64,000 bases of DNA. Source: Bacteroidetes bacterium 43-16. Its GTDB lineage: Bacteria; Bacteroidota; Bacteroidia; Chitinophagales; Chitinophagaceae. Where the stretch lies: NCBI GenBank assembly GCA_001897525.1, contig MKTB01000037.1, positions 124,001 through 188,000 on the forward strand, written 5' to 3'. The translations under genes were made by a program, and so were the position numbers. Shown here one piece after another: positions 15,564-24,923 of the stretch (its first letter is position 1; each line of letters opens with the position of its first letter). A model generated the notes under the pieces. It searched no databases. It saw only the letters and a program-made list of their open reading frames with translations, and was not told where the DNA came from.

Positions 15564-16178
15564 TTAGAACCGGTAGGCGCATTGAAAAGCAATATTCGGA
15601 ATGGTAGTAATACCTCCTTTGACTACAGTGCTGGTGCCTTTGCGTTTATAATTATTAAAATAGGTCGGGCCTATACCCACTTCAAAGCCAAAGGAAATAT
15701 TCCGGTTGATCTTAAAGTTCAGGTAATTGTTGAATAAAACTCCTGCAGCCGAAAACCGGTAGTTCTCTGCTTGCCAATAGGGCAGATCAGGGGCTTTGCT
15801 GCCATAGATGCGCTCTGCAGCACCAATATGAGAGAATATGGAAAGACCTAAGGCGTAACTGAAAAACTTTTTGTTCCCGGTAGGGTAAAATTTCACCCCG
15901 GGGTTGAAAAAGAAGGAACGGTTGCTGCCATAACCTGATGTATCGCTCACCATTGCTGATTTCATCTCCCAGGCTACGGAAACAGGAATAATGATACTAA
16001 ACCTGTCATTAGGATCAATAGAACGCTCAAAATATGCGCCGAATCCTATATGATTGTTTATGACCTGTATGGTATTCAGGCCTACACTATTCTTAGGTAA
16101 TCCTCTGGCCGCGGCCGTTCCGGGATGCAGGAAGGACCACAGGCAAAGGGTCAACAGGATAAATTTTATTTTACTCAT
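15564..16178 (-). CDS. small outer-membrane barrel-like protein, paralog 3 of 3
   Basis: The 204-residue protein has a signal peptide ending GTAAA. It shares GFGAYFERSIDPNDRFS, FFFNPGVKFYPTGNKK, LFNNYLNFKINRNISFG and terminal CAYRF with the two downstream genes. It is the most diverged copy. The three genes look like local duplications; the biological role is unknown. Confidence 0.75.
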   Translation of the reverse strand: MSKIKFILLTLCLWSFLHPGTAAARGLPKNSVGLNTIQVINNHIGFGAYFERSIDPNDRFSIIIPVSVAWEMKSAMVSDTSGYGSNRSFFFNPGVKFYPTGNKKFFSYALGLSIFSHIGAAERIYGSKAPDLPYWQAENYRFSAAGVLFNNYLNFKINRNISFGFEVGIGPTYFNNYKRKGTSTVVKGGITTIPNIAFQCAYRF

Positions 16179-16228
16179 AGACTATTTGTTACAGCTGTTC
16201 TGCCTGAACCCTATTGTTAAGACGCAAA

Positions 16229-16948
16229 TTATTTTAAACATCTTAGATACATAGCCACAGTATTTTGTAAACCCAGGTATAATGCATCGCTGATGAGTGC
16301 ATGGCCGATAGACACTTCTAAAAGATTAGGGATACTTTGTGCAAAGAATTGCAGGTTGTGCAGGTCAAGATCATGCCCGGCATTCAGGCCGACCTGCTCT
16401 TTTGCGGCCACTTGTGCCGCTGTCACATAGTCTGCTATGGCTTTTGTTTTATCTACAGGATAGTTTTGAGCATAGGCTTCTGTGTACAGCTCCACCCGGT
16501 CTGTACCGCAGGCTTTAGCCCCCCTGATCATGGCTGCTACCGGATCTACGAATATTGATACCCGGATACCGGCATCTTTGAATACGGGTATGATCTGTTT
16601 TAAGAAGGACTGCTCTTGTATCGTGTCCCATCCATGGTTGGAGGTGAGCTGGCCGGAAGCATCCGGCACCAGGGTCACCTGTGCCGGCTTATTATCCAGT
16701 ACCAATTGTACAAATTTATCTTCTTTAGGATTGCCTTCGATATTGAACTCTGTGCTTATGTGCTTTTTTAGTTCATAAACATCTGCATAGCGGATATGAC
16801 GCTCATCGGGCCGCGGATGCACGGTAATGCCTTCTGCTCCGAAGCGTTCACAATCCAGGGCTACCTGCAACAGGTCCGGGTTATTGCCGCCACGACTGTT
16901 TCTCAGGGTGGCTATCTTATTTATGTTAACCGACAGTTTAGCGCTCAT
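16229..16948 (-). CDS. pdxJ: pyridoxine 5'-phosphate synthase
   Basis: The 239-residue TIM-barrel enzyme condenses 1-deoxyxylulose 5-phosphate with 3-amino-2-oxopropyl phosphate in the DXP-dependent vitamin B6 pathway. Diagnostic segments are VNINKIATLRNSRGG, GITVHPRPDERHI, LNAGHDLDLHNL and EVSIGHALISDALYLG. It follows hflX with a 20-base gap on the same strand. Confidence 0.97.
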   Translation of the reverse strand: MSAKLSVNINKIATLRNSRGGNNPDLLQVALDCERFGAEGITVHPRPDERHIRYADVYELKKHISTEFNIEGNPKEDKFVQLVLDNKPAQVTLVPDASGQLTSNHGWDTIQEQSFLKQIIPVFKDAGIRVSIFVDPVAAMIRGAKACGTDRVELYTEAYAQNYPVDKTKAIADYVTAAQVAAKEQVGLNAGHDLDLHNLQFFAQSIPNLLEVSIGHALISDALYLGLQNTVAMYLRCLK

Positions 16949-16968
16949 TCTATTTCCTTGCTTGGCTA

Positions 16969-18156
16969 TTAATAAAGATTGTTCAGGTAAGGGTAACGTA
17001 TTTCATAAAGTTCTTTGACTTTATTCAAAAGCGTTTCCTTCAGCCTTTCAATATTGGACAGTTCCAGCGCAGAGATGAACAGGGCATTGCCATGTGTCAG
17101 GTTGTCCCACCTGCGGTACAATTGTTTCAGCAGGTCTTCTTTTACCTCTTCGCTCAGGAATTCATCAAATGTTTGTTCGATGTATTGGTCCATTTTATTA
17201 AAGATCAATATAATGGGCTTATCAAATGCACCGATCTCCTGAAGGGTCTTGTCGACAACCCCGATCTGGTCTTCGTATTGCGGATGTGAAATGTCCACGA
17301 TGTGCAACAGAATATCTGCTTCCCGTACCTCGTCGAGGGTAGATTTAAAACTTTCTACCAAATGGTGGGGTAGCTTGCGGATAAATCCTACGGTATCACT
17401 CAGCAAGAAAGGAGTCTGGTCAAAGACCACTTTGCGGGTGGTCGTCTCCAGGGTAGCAAACAGTTTATTTTCTGCAAATACATCTGACTTACTCAATACG
17501 CGCATCAAGGTACTTTTACCCACATTGGTATAGCCTACTAAAGCCACGCGGATGAATTCTCCTCTTGTCTGTCTTTGGGTTTGCGCCTGCTTGTCGATTT
17601 CTGATAAGCGCTTTCTCAAGAGGCTGATCTTGTCTTTTACGATACGGCGATCGGTTTCTATTTCCGTTTCACCGGGACCACGGGAACCGATACCACCTCC
17701 CTGGCGCTCCAGGTGACTCCACATACCCCTGAGGCGCGGCAGGATGTACTGGTACTGGGCCAGCTCTACCTGGGTTTTTGCCTGGGCAGTCTGTGCCCTC
17801 CGTGCAAATATGTCCAGGATAAGATCGGAACGGTCTACTACTTTCACTCCTACTTCTTTCTGCACGTTGCTGATCTGTGAGCCGGTGAGCTCATCATCGA
17901 AGATCACGAGGCCTACCTTTTTCATTTTCACGTAAGCGGCTACTTCTTCAAGTTTTCCTTTACCAATAAATGTACGGCTATCGGGGCGGGGTAATTTTTG
18001 TACAAATTGTTTTACGGCTTTTGCACCGGCTGTATCGGCCAGGAAAGCTAATTCATCCAGGTACTCTTTCACCTGTGTTTCGGTCTGATCTTTTTGTACC
18101 AGTCCTATCAGGACTGCGTCTACTTCCTGGTCTAGTATATTCTTATTCTCTATCAA
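16969..18156 (-). CDS. hflX: GTPase HflX
   Basis: The 395-residue protein has the HflX N-terminal domain (FIGKGKLEEV, GLVIFDDELTGSQ) and a glycine-rich linker (ERQGGGIGSRGPGETEIE). The GTPase domain has G1 GYTNVGKSTL, G3 DTVGFIRKLP and G4 FNKMD. HflX splits stalled or hibernating ribosomes under stress. The start is TTG 18156; no in-frame ATG precedes the conserved region. Confidence 0.96.
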   Translation of the reverse strand: MIENKNILDQEVDAVLIGLVQKDQTETQVKEYLDELAFLADTAGAKAVKQFVQKLPRPDSRTFIGKGKLEEVAAYVKMKKVGLVIFDDELTGSQISNVQKEVGVKVVDRSDLILDIFARRAQTAQAKTQVELAQYQYILPRLRGMWSHLERQGGGIGSRGPGETEIETDRRIVKDKISLLRKRLSEIDKQAQTQRQTRGEFIRVALVGYTNVGKSTLMRVLSKSDVFAENKLFATLETTTRKVVFDQTPFLLSDTVGFIRKLPHHLVESFKSTLDEVREADILLHIVDISHPQYEDQIGVVDKTLQEIGAFDKPIILIFNKMDQYIEQTFDEFLSEEVKEDLLKQLYRRWDNLTHGNALFISALELSNIERLKETLLNKVKELYEIRYPYLNNLY

Positions 18157-18211
18157 TGTATATAGTATTAATTAAATTAAAGTGCAACAATATGCACGTA
18201 TTTATATATTG

Positions 18212-18219
18212 CAAAAGTA
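18212..18219 (-). promoter_or_regulatory. TAnnTTTG -7 box upstream of hflX
   Basis: On the minus strand TACTTTTG matches the -7 consensus and gives a leader of about 50 bases before the TTG start of hflX. Confidence 0.45.
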
Positions 18220-18267
18220 GCAATTAAGCTTTATTTCGCAGCTATTGAAATTTTTATAAACGTAAAG

Positions 18268-20172
18268 TTACAAATAGGTCTTCATCCAGATGGCTGTAGA
18301 CACGAGTTGCCAGGTATAGAGATAGTAGTGCCTTTGAGCGCCTTCCTGCACGATCTTATCAATCATTTTGGGTTCAAACAGCCCGGTCGTTTTGAGGTAA
18401 GCGATCTGCTTTTGTACAAAATCCTGCAGTTCTTTACTGGTCTCCAGCATACGGTCCTGGGGCAAAGAAAATCCTTTCTTGCTCATGTGCAGGTTGTCGG
18501 GCGAGATATGGCGGGCAGCTACTTTGCGCAAAAGCGGTTTGGTGAAACGCCCGTTGTACCTGTAGGACAAAGGTAATGCGGCCACCATTTCTATCAGTTC
18601 ATGATCGAGGTAAGGATAGCGCATTTCTACACTGTATCTCATGGCACAGATGTCGTCGTGGTAGACATGATGCGCGCCTACTGAATATTTGAGGTCATAG
18701 TAATACAGCCCTTCGTAATCTGAGGAGAATTTTGTCTTGTCCAGGAAAGGCCTGGTGATGTTCCTGATCGATCTCAGGTCCTGGTCTTTCAGCAGGTCTG
18801 CCAGCTGGTAATCTCTCATGCCTCCTGTAGTGCTCAGGAAAAACTGCCCGATGTCTTTGAGGGACAGGTAGTACTTGAGGCGTTGCATGGAAGGACTATT
18901 GGGTAGCAGGCCGGCCATAAAGCTGTAGGGCTTTAATTTCCGCCACTTGGGCAGGTTAAGGCTATAGGGATACCCGCCAAAGACCTCATCGGCCCCGTTA
19001 CCGGAGAGAATGACTTTAAAGCCTTCTGAACGCAGGTATTTTGAAGCATTGAAGATAACATCGAGGCTGTTGTAGGGCTCTTCGATGTGGCTGATATGCT
19101 GCAGGGCATTTTCGAGGATATCCTGCTCGCTGATGTGTTGTATGTATTGACGGATATTTAATTGCTCGGCCATCTTCCTGGCCTGGGGTAATTCGTCATT
19201 GCCCTGCCCTGTGCCATCTATACTTAATGTATAACAGGAAATGTTCCTGTCCTGCTGATGGGCTAAAGCGGTGATCAGCGTGGAGTCTATACCGCCGCTC
19301 ATCATGCTGATGACAGGAACGTCTGACTGCATCTGCAGGGCGGTAATGCCTGCCAGCTTCTGCTCCAGGGCTGCCACGGTCTGCTCTATATCCGCCGCGC
19401 CTTTGGCCGGGCCTAAGGGTATTTCCCAGTAGTGGCTTAAGCTGGTGGATAAACTATTATGATCAATGGTCAGTATGTGTGCCGGAGGCAGGGAGTGTAT
19501 GCCTTCAAAACAGGTTGACGGGGCAACGGAAGACTTGAACTGGTAATTCAGCAGCAGGCCTTCCATAGACATTTCCGGCTTGATCCATTCTGCTTTTAAA
19601 ATGCCTTTTATTTCTGAGCACCAGGTGATGTGGCTGCCTGTAGCGGCATAAAACAAGGGCTTAATGCCCAGCCTGTCTCTTATGAGGAATGTTTTCTGTA
19701 AACGAAGGTCTGCGATCACGATGGCAAACATCCCGTTCAGCTTGCTCACCATGTCGATGCCCCATTGCTGGTATGCTTTCAGGATGACCTCGGTATCTGA
19801 TGCGGTATGGAACGTAATGCCGCTTGCCTGCAGTACTGTTCTCAGGCTTTTGAAATTATAGATCTCTCCGTTAAAGGTGATACAGACATCGCCCGAAAGC
19901 ATTGGCTGGTGGCCTTTTTCGCTCAGGTCTAAAATGGACAGCCTCCGGAAGCCTAAGGCCATCCTGCTTTGCTGGGTTGCATCCAGCCGGGGGTATAGGG
20001 CTTTTATTTCAGGAACGCTATCTGCACCGCTAAATGGCCTGAAGGTATGATCGTCCAGGCATACAAAGCCTTCATCATCGGGACCACGATGGCGTATTGC
20101 CTCGTTCATCCTGATGATATTACTTGTTTTTACCGCCTGGTGACGGGTCATATATCCGCTAATGCCGCACAT
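18268..20172 (-). CDS. asnB: asparagine synthase (glutamine-hydrolysing)
   Basis: The 634-residue protein starts MCGISGYM, giving the catalytic Cys2 of a class II glutaminase. The synthetase domain has the PP-loop SGGIDS near residue 265 and LSGNGADEVFGGYP. Length is normal for the AsnB type found in surface-polysaccharide clusters. It overlaps the end of a flippase gene by 14 bases, so it may amidate a sugar or glycan rather than make bulk asparagine; that is inference. Confidence 0.92.
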   Translation of the reverse strand: MCGISGYMTRHQAVKTSNIIRMNEAIRHRGPDDEGFVCLDDHTFRPFSGADSVPEIKALYPRLDATQQSRMALGFRRLSILDLSEKGHQPMLSGDVCITFNGEIYNFKSLRTVLQASGITFHTASDTEVILKAYQQWGIDMVSKLNGMFAIVIADLRLQKTFLIRDRLGIKPLFYAATGSHITWCSEIKGILKAEWIKPEMSMEGLLLNYQFKSSVAPSTCFEGIHSLPPAHILTIDHNSLSTSLSHYWEIPLGPAKGAADIEQTVAALEQKLAGITALQMQSDVPVISMMSGGIDSTLITALAHQQDRNISCYTLSIDGTGQGNDELPQARKMAEQLNIRQYIQHISEQDILENALQHISHIEEPYNSLDVIFNASKYLRSEGFKVILSGNGADEVFGGYPYSLNLPKWRKLKPYSFMAGLLPNSPSMQRLKYYLSLKDIGQFFLSTTGGMRDYQLADLLKDQDLRSIRNITRPFLDKTKFSSDYEGLYYYDLKYSVGAHHVYHDDICAMRYSVEMRYPYLDHELIEMVAALPLSYRYNGRFTKPLLRKVAARHISPDNLHMSKKGFSLPQDRMLETSKELQDFVQKQIAYLKTTGLFEPKMIDKIVQEGAQRHYYLYTWQLVSTAIWMKTYL

Positions 20173-21550
20173 TAGAATTACTGATTATTTCTTTATATAA
20201 AAAGCCGCCTGCTATTAATGCTATGGTAGCGAAGCTGAGGGCCAGGGTCCAGAACAGGGGCAAAAATACTAATTCGGTGAACACATAATGCAAAGCAAAG
20301 CTTAGTGTACCAAATATCAGCACCTTCCGCGCCCAGTCTTTGAGGGGTAATATAGCGCTTATATTTTGCCCCAATACTTTTTTATGATGATAAATGTAAA
20401 ATGCTGCCTGTGCCAGGGTTGCCAAAGCATAGCTCAGGGGTATGCCTTTTAAACCTAATAGCTGGTAGAGGGGGAATACCAGGAGCAGTAAGGTGCAGAT
20501 GTCTACCACTACGCCTTTATTGATCAGGCTGCCCATCTCTTTTCGCTGGAAGAGCAGGGTGAAGTTGAAGGCTTTGAAGGGCAGCATCAAGAGGCTCATC
20601 CTGAAGATAGGTACGGAGGCCAGGTATTTATCTGAAAAATAAAATTGTACAAATTCTTTGGAGAAGAACAGGAAGAAGAAGAAGACCGGGAATACTGCCG
20701 TCGACAGGGCTTTTCCCGAATCGGAGAGGATCTTTGCCTGGCTGGCCTCGTTGCCGCTCTCGCTGGAAAACCGCATGAGTGTAACGCTGCTTACTGCTGT
20801 AAAGAGTATGGGTATGATAGGAATAGGGTAGGTACCATTCTGGTATATTACGGAGACCTCTGCTGCTGTGAACACGGATACGATAAACTTATCCAGGTAA
20901 AGGACCAGGATCTGTACCAGGTCGAAGAGGTAGATATGGGTCCAGAGTCTCAGATACTTGCGGTCTTGCAGTTCTTGTACCTCACCTGTATTAAAAAGTT
21001 TGCTCAGGTAGTAAAAGGAGATCACGCATTTAAGGAATACCAGGAGGCATAGTGCCAGCACCAGGTGATCAAACTGGAAATGGTCCTGGCGGATAGCGAT
21101 GACATGGAATGCGGTGAACAAAAGGAAGTAGCCCAGGTTGATGGCCACCAGGGTGCTGTATTTTTTGAAAATCGTAAGGAAGCTATCGGTAAAGATGCTG
21201 AGGGTATTGAAGGCTAGGAACAGGGCGGCATAGCTAAAGTTTATCCCTGCATTGTGCTGGATGAGTCCGAAGATAAGGGCGCAGAGCGCGATTAAGCCTA
21301 TGCCGAAGCTTTTGCGTTTGGCATCGAGTGATTTAAAGATCTGAACTACCTTCTGTGGTGTGTAGGAAAAAATGAAGGAGGCCAGGCCGAGGCCGGCAAC
21401 GGCAAAAAAGGTATTGAACTGGATCCAGAAGTTCTGGTACACCCCGAAGTCTGCGGGTTGCAGCCGGTGTGCAAACAGGTAGGTACCCAAAACAATGGAA
21501 AGGTTAACAAAAAGCCTGTTGACAAAAATCAAGAGTGTGTCTTTGTACAT
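20159..21550 (-). CDS. polysaccharide flippase-like membrane protein (Wzx/MATE-like)
   Basis: The 463-residue polytopic protein has about 12-14 membrane helices. Its N-terminal pattern is typical of the PST/Wzx family (LSIVLGTYLFAHRLQPADFGVYQNFWIQF). It probably flips lipid-linked oligosaccharide across the inner membrane. It lies between an acetyltransferase and asnB; no glycosyltransferase is near. Confidence 0.8.
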   Translation of the reverse strand: MYKDTLLIFVNRLFVNLSIVLGTYLFAHRLQPADFGVYQNFWIQFNTFFAVAGLGLASFIFSYTPQKVVQIFKSLDAKRKSFGIGLIALCALIFGLIQHNAGINFSYAALFLAFNTLSIFTDSFLTIFKKYSTLVAINLGYFLLFTAFHVIAIRQDHFQFDHLVLALCLLVFLKCVISFYYLSKLFNTGEVQELQDRKYLRLWTHIYLFDLVQILVLYLDKFIVSVFTAAEVSVIYQNGTYPIPIIPILFTAVSSVTLMRFSSESGNEASQAKILSDSGKALSTAVFPVFFFFLFFSKEFVQFYFSDKYLASVPIFRMSLLMLPFKAFNFTLLFQRKEMGSLINKGVVVDICTLLLLVFPLYQLLGLKGIPLSYALATLAQAAFYIYHHKKVLGQNISAILPLKDWARKVLIFGTLSFALHYVFTELVFLPLFWTLALSFATIALIAGGFLYKEIISNSNVRH

Positions 21551-21553
21551 ACT

Positions 21554-22081
21554 TTATCGGGGCTTTTTGAGGGCTGCGGCGTTGCACTGCTCTTTATCTA
21601 AATGTCTGATCACTTTAGCCGGGTTTCCTGCAATCACGCAATAGCCGCTCTCAAAGCTCTTGGTGACTACGGCTCCTGCCCCTACGATCGTAAAGTCGCC
21701 CAGGCATACGCCGGGCAGGATCACGCTTTGTGAGCCCAGCCAGCAATGTGCCCCTATCTTTACAGGTAAGGCGGCAGAAAGTACGGCATTGTTATAAAAA
21801 TCATGGTTGGAAGAGATGATGCTTACATTGGGGCCGAAATTGGTGTATGCGCCTATCTCCACCCCATTGGTAGCATCTATATAATTGTTGGGAGAGTCTC
21901 CCGGGAAGGTATGTGCTCCTGCTTTTAAGTTTCGGCCTGCTCTTATGGTTGAAGTAAAATGTACGGGCCAGTGCACATCGGCATTTTGTCTCAACAGTTT
22001 TCTAAACAGAAAGTCTGTAAGATAAAAGCTAAACGGATGATCCGCTTTCCACCTGAATATGCTCCTGATCCAGTTCTTCAT
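21554..22081 (-). CDS. hexapeptide-repeat acetyltransferase
   Basis: The 175-residue protein has left-handed beta-helix repeats (VEIGAYTNFGPNVSII, GAHCWLGSQSVILPGV, IVGAGAVVTKSF) and the typical end GNPAKVIRHL. An active-site-type His occurs in SSNHDF. It is similar to LacA/CatB/NodL-type O-acetyltransferases. With the flippase 3 bases downstream it probably modifies a surface glycan. Confidence 0.88.
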   Translation of the reverse strand: MKNWIRSIFRWKADHPFSFYLTDFLFRKLLRQNADVHWPVHFTSTIRAGRNLKAGAHTFPGDSPNNYIDATNGVEIGAYTNFGPNVSIISSNHDFYNNAVLSAALPVKIGAHCWLGSQSVILPGVCLGDFTIVGAGAVVTKSFESGYCVIAGNPAKVIRHLDKEQCNAAALKKPR

Positions 22082-22099
22082 TAAATATGTTGAGCACGC

Positions 22100-22570
22100 T
22101 TATTTTTTAAATACCGACAGGCCCACGCAGTTGTCTACTTTTGCCTGCTGGGAATAAACGATCACGTAAACTCCGGTAGACCTGGCCACGAATTGTTCGC
22201 TGATCACGGTTAATCCTGCTCCATTCAGCTTGTCTTTCTTCTTCAGGATGTGGCTCACGTTATTATCTATTACGTTAAGCTGGTACTTGCTGGCATGTGC
22301 TCCCAATACATACCTGATCTCGTAGGTTTCACCGGCTTTACACTCGAGGCGTACGCTCATCAGGTTTTTTGAAGGAATGTTGCCTGAACTGAAGAACACC
22401 ATGTTATATTTTTTAGCTTCCAGTTCTTTATTCAGGTCTATCAACCTGCTGTGGACACTCAGGTCGCTGCAGGATGCTGTACTGTTTACCTTTGCCTGTG
22501 GACTTTGTTGCGCACCGGCAGTCATACTAAACCCCAGGAGTAAACCAAAGAGTGAATATATGTAACGCAT
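22100..22570 (-). CDS. secreted protein of unknown function
   Basis: From ATG 22570 the 156-residue protein has a signal peptide ending TAGAQQ. The mature part is about 135 residues and mostly beta-strand in character (GETYEIRYVLGAHASKYQL, ARSTGVYVIVYSQQAK), with three Cys residues. A longer frame upstream would run into hemW on the other strand and gives no signal peptide. The family is not recognised. Confidence 0.7.
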   Translation of the reverse strand: MRYIYSLFGLLLGFSMTAGAQQSPQAKVNSTASCSDLSVHSRLIDLNKELEAKKYNMVFFSSGNIPSKNLMSVRLECKAGETYEIRYVLGAHASKYQLNVIDNNVSHILKKKDKLNGAGLTVISEQFVARSTGVYVIVYSQQAKVDNCVGLSVFKK

Positions 22571-22630
22571 ATTTTTATGTTTTGTAACAGCGAAAATACT
22601 GAAATTTGCAGTATAAGCATTATTTAATCC

Positions 22631-23752
22631 GTGGCAGGCATATACATTCATATTCCATTTTGTAAACAGGCTTGCAATTATTGCAACTTTCATTTTTCTA
22701 CTTCCTTAAAGTTTAAAGAGGAACTGGTCAATGCCCTCTCGCAGGAGATCGGCGACCGGAGATCTTACCTGGAGCAACCGCTCGAAACGGTTTACCTGGG
22801 TGGGGGCACGCCTTCTTTGCTGGGTGGTGGCGACCTGGATAAGATCTTTAGCGCCATCCGCACACATTTTACTTTTGATCAATTAAAGGAATGTACGCTG
22901 GAAGCTAACCCGGACGACATTAATGTGTCTTTCCTGGAGCAGCTAAAGGCTACACCTGTGGACCGGCTGAGCATTGGCATACAATCGTTCCGGGCGGCTG
23001 ACCTGGAATTTATGAACCGGGCACATAATGCCGAGGAGGCTATACAGGCGGTAGGCAGGGCGCAGCAAGCGGGTTATGATAATATTACGATAGACCTCAT
23101 CTATGGCACCCCGGGCCTCAGCAACAGGGACTGGAAGGAGAACCTGGAGCGCGCGATTGACCTGGGGGTGCAACATATCTCTTCTTATGCTTTAACGGTG
23201 GAAGAGAAAACGGCACTGGCCCACCAAATCGATAAGGGGAAAACGCCGGAACCGCAAAGTGAGCAGGCTGCCGAGCAGTTTGAAATATTGGTGGAAACGC
23301 TTTGCAGCAATGGCTTTGAGCATTATGAGATTTCTAATTTTGCAAAACCGGGACATTATGCCATTCATAATACGAATTACTGGAAAGGCGCGCATTATTT
23401 AGGGATCGGTCCATCGGCCCATTCTTTTAACGGGCTGAGCAGGCAATGGAATATTGCCAATAATGCTTTATACATGAAGGGTATTTTTGGAGCTGATCCT
23501 GTGCAGGAAATTGAATGGCTCAGCGAAGCAGACCAGATAAATGAAATGTTGCTGACGGGCTTAAGAACGATGTGGGGCGTGGACCTGGTTCTGTTCAGGG
23601 AAAGATTTGGCGAGGCTGCTTTAGCCCGGTTGATCAGCAAGCTGGGGCAAGAGAATCCGTTGCACTATAGCCTGGGCGCGCAACAGTTAAAACTCACGGA
23701 AGCGGGCAAATTATTTGCCGATGGTATCGCGGCCAATCTTTTTGAGGATTGA
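22631..23752 (+). CDS. hemW: radical SAM haem chaperone / coproporphyrinogen III oxidase-like HemW
   Basis: The 373-residue protein starts at GTG 22631 (AGIYIHIPFCKQACNYCNF), so the CxxxCxxC [4Fe-4S] motif is at residues 10-17. LGGGTPSLL, ECTLEANPDD and SIGIQSF follow, with the HemW C-terminal domain (HYLGIGPSAHSF). HemW carries haem rather than oxidising coproporphyrinogen. It diverges from the secreted protein at 22100-22570. Confidence 0.93.
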   Translation: MAGIYIHIPFCKQACNYCNFHFSTSLKFKEELVNALSQEIGDRRSYLEQPLETVYLGGGTPSLLGGGDLDKIFSAIRTHFTFDQLKECTLEANPDDINVSFLEQLKATPVDRLSIGIQSFRAADLEFMNRAHNAEEAIQAVGRAQQAGYDNITIDLIYGTPGLSNRDWKENLERAIDLGVQHISSYALTVEEKTALAHQIDKGKTPEPQSEQAAEQFEILVETLCSNGFEHYEISNFAKPGHYAIHNTNYWKGAHYLGIGPSAHSFNGLSRQWNIANNALYMKGIFGADPVQEIEWLSEADQINEMLLTGLRTMWGVDLVLFRERFGEAALARLISKLGQENPLHYSLGAQQLKLTEAGKLFADGIAANLFED

Positions 23753-23764
23753 TTTAAAAACGAT

Positions 23765-23772
23765 TATTTTTG
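23765..23772 (+). promoter_or_regulatory. TAnnTTTG -7 box before the gene at 23793
   Basis: TATTTTTG lies 20 bases before ATG 23793 and overlaps no part of hemW. It supports the short start of the downstream gene. Confidence 0.5.
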
Positions 23773-23792
23773 TTTCATACAAAAGATATGAT

Positions 23793-24209
23793 ATGAAAAT
23801 TGAGAACCAGGACAATATAAGTATTGATGCGCTTTTAGATCAGCTAAAAAGCCGTTACCCGGCAGCGGAAATTAAAAAGCCGTTCCTGAGCCAGCGGTGT
23901 ATTATTATCCCGGTCAACAATATGAAGCATGTGATAAGGCCGAAAGGTGCTTATTTTAATACTGATTTTGTACTTCCGATAGTGGTAGCGATTTTAGCAC
24001 TGCTAGGCAGTATACTGCTCTTTTCGGTAATATTATCTATGATCTTCGGGCAGTTTATGTTTGGTATCGGTGGTGGCCTGTGGATTGTGCTGGCTCTTTT
24101 GGCCACAAAGGCCATTTACAAGTCGGTGAAGAAAGAGGAGTTCAATGCCTTTTACGATGAGGTGAGAACTGCTGCTACTGCTGCAAAGAGCGAGAACAGT
24201 ATCTTTTAG
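23793..24209 (+). CDS. small membrane protein, unknown function
   Basis: From ATG 23793 the 138-residue protein has a charged N-terminal domain (about 60 residues), two membrane helices (about 65-90 and 92-108), and a short charged tail. The family is not recognised. An in-frame upstream extension overlaps hemW and lies before the promoter, so it is rejected. Confidence 0.7.
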   Translation: MKIENQDNISIDALLDQLKSRYPAAEIKKPFLSQRCIIIPVNNMKHVIRPKGAYFNTDFVLPIVVAILALLGSILLFSVILSMIFGQFMFGIGGGLWIVLALLATKAIYKSVKKEEFNAFYDEVRTAATAAKSENSIF

Positions 24210-24250
24210 GCTACTTACATTTCAATAAACTTTATGTAGTATAAGCTGTA

Positions 24251-24294
24251 TTACATTTGTCCTATTTCGACACAGCTCAATAGGACAAATGTAA
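24251..24294. terminator. 16-bp perfect inverted repeat between convergent genes
   Basis: TTACATTTGTCCTATT and AATAGGACAAATGTAA flank a 12-base loop. It separates the convergent genes ending at 24209 and 24318. It has no strong T run, and its loop (TCGACACAGCTC) resembles the TTCGACAAGCTCAATA repeats seen at 49.1 kb. It may be a repeat relic acting as a terminator. Confidence 0.5.
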
Positions 24295-24317
24295 TTGTTT
24301 CAGTTATTGTCATAACC

Positions 24318-24788
24318 TTATGCTTCCAGGATGGATTTAAGATCTGCCGGGGAATAGGCGATTGATTTGAGGGTTTTGTTATCGCTTTTGCGGTACACGA
24401 GGAATAAGCCGTCTTTTTCTTCAAAATAGCTTTCTGTGCCGTCTTTATCAAAGTAATGTTTGCTTGTGGCCTCGGCTTCTTCTTTGCTCTTACAAGCTTT
24501 GCTCATATTGGAACGTTGCACTTCTTCAAACAGGGCTGCAAATTTATCCTGCAGGCCGAATTCGAGTATAGCTCCGGAAAGTACATATTGCAGGTCGCAA
24601 AGGGCATCTGCTACTTCTACGATATTATTGTCTTTTACAGCTTCTTCCAGTTCTTTAAGTTCCTCTGCCAGCAGGGAGATGCGCAGCTGGCTCCTGGCTT
24701 CGGATGGGATAGCCGGGGCTGCTAGTATGGGGTGCTGAAAGGTGGTATGGAAGGCGGCTACTGAAGTCAGGGATTGGGGATCTCTCAT
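24318..24788 (-). CDS. MazG-like nucleoside triphosphate pyrophosphohydrolase
   Basis: From ATG 24788 the 156-residue protein has the all-alpha NTP-pyrophosphatase pattern LRISLLAEELKELEEAVKDN followed by EVADALCDLQYVLSGA. That is the EExxE...ExxD metal-binding arrangement. It probably hydrolyses an NTP to NMP in nucleotide-pool cleaning. The frame continues upstream to 25085, but that part is encoded by a dispersed repeat and is not real protein. Confidence 0.88.
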   Translation of the reverse strand: MRDPQSLTSVAAFHTTFQHPILAAPAIPSEARSQLRISLLAEELKELEEAVKDNNIVEVADALCDLQYVLSGAILEFGLQDKFAALFEEVQRSNMSKACKSKEEAEATSKHYFDKDGTESYFEEKDGLFLVYRKSDNKTLKSIAYSPADLKSILEA

Positions 24789-24878
24789 GTTTTTTTGCCG
24801 CAAATCTAAAGTAAAATTTATCAATGCTACATGATGGGGTTTACGGAACAAGAAAAGGGGCTGCTGGGCAGGGTTTAT

Positions 24879-24911
24879 AAACCTATAAGGTTTTTGAAAC
24901 CTTATAGGTTT
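24879..24911. repeat. 33-bp palindromic repeat, copy 1
   Basis: Arms AAACCTATAAGGTTT and AAACCTTATAGGTTT are exact complements around TTG. It abuts the module copy at 24924-25117. Confidence 0.9.
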
Positions 24912-24923
24912 TCCTCTAATCCT

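Noticed and set aside
22571-22693. Upstream extension of the secreted protein at 22100
   Set aside because: It overlaps hemW antisense and removes the signal peptide from the N-terminus.
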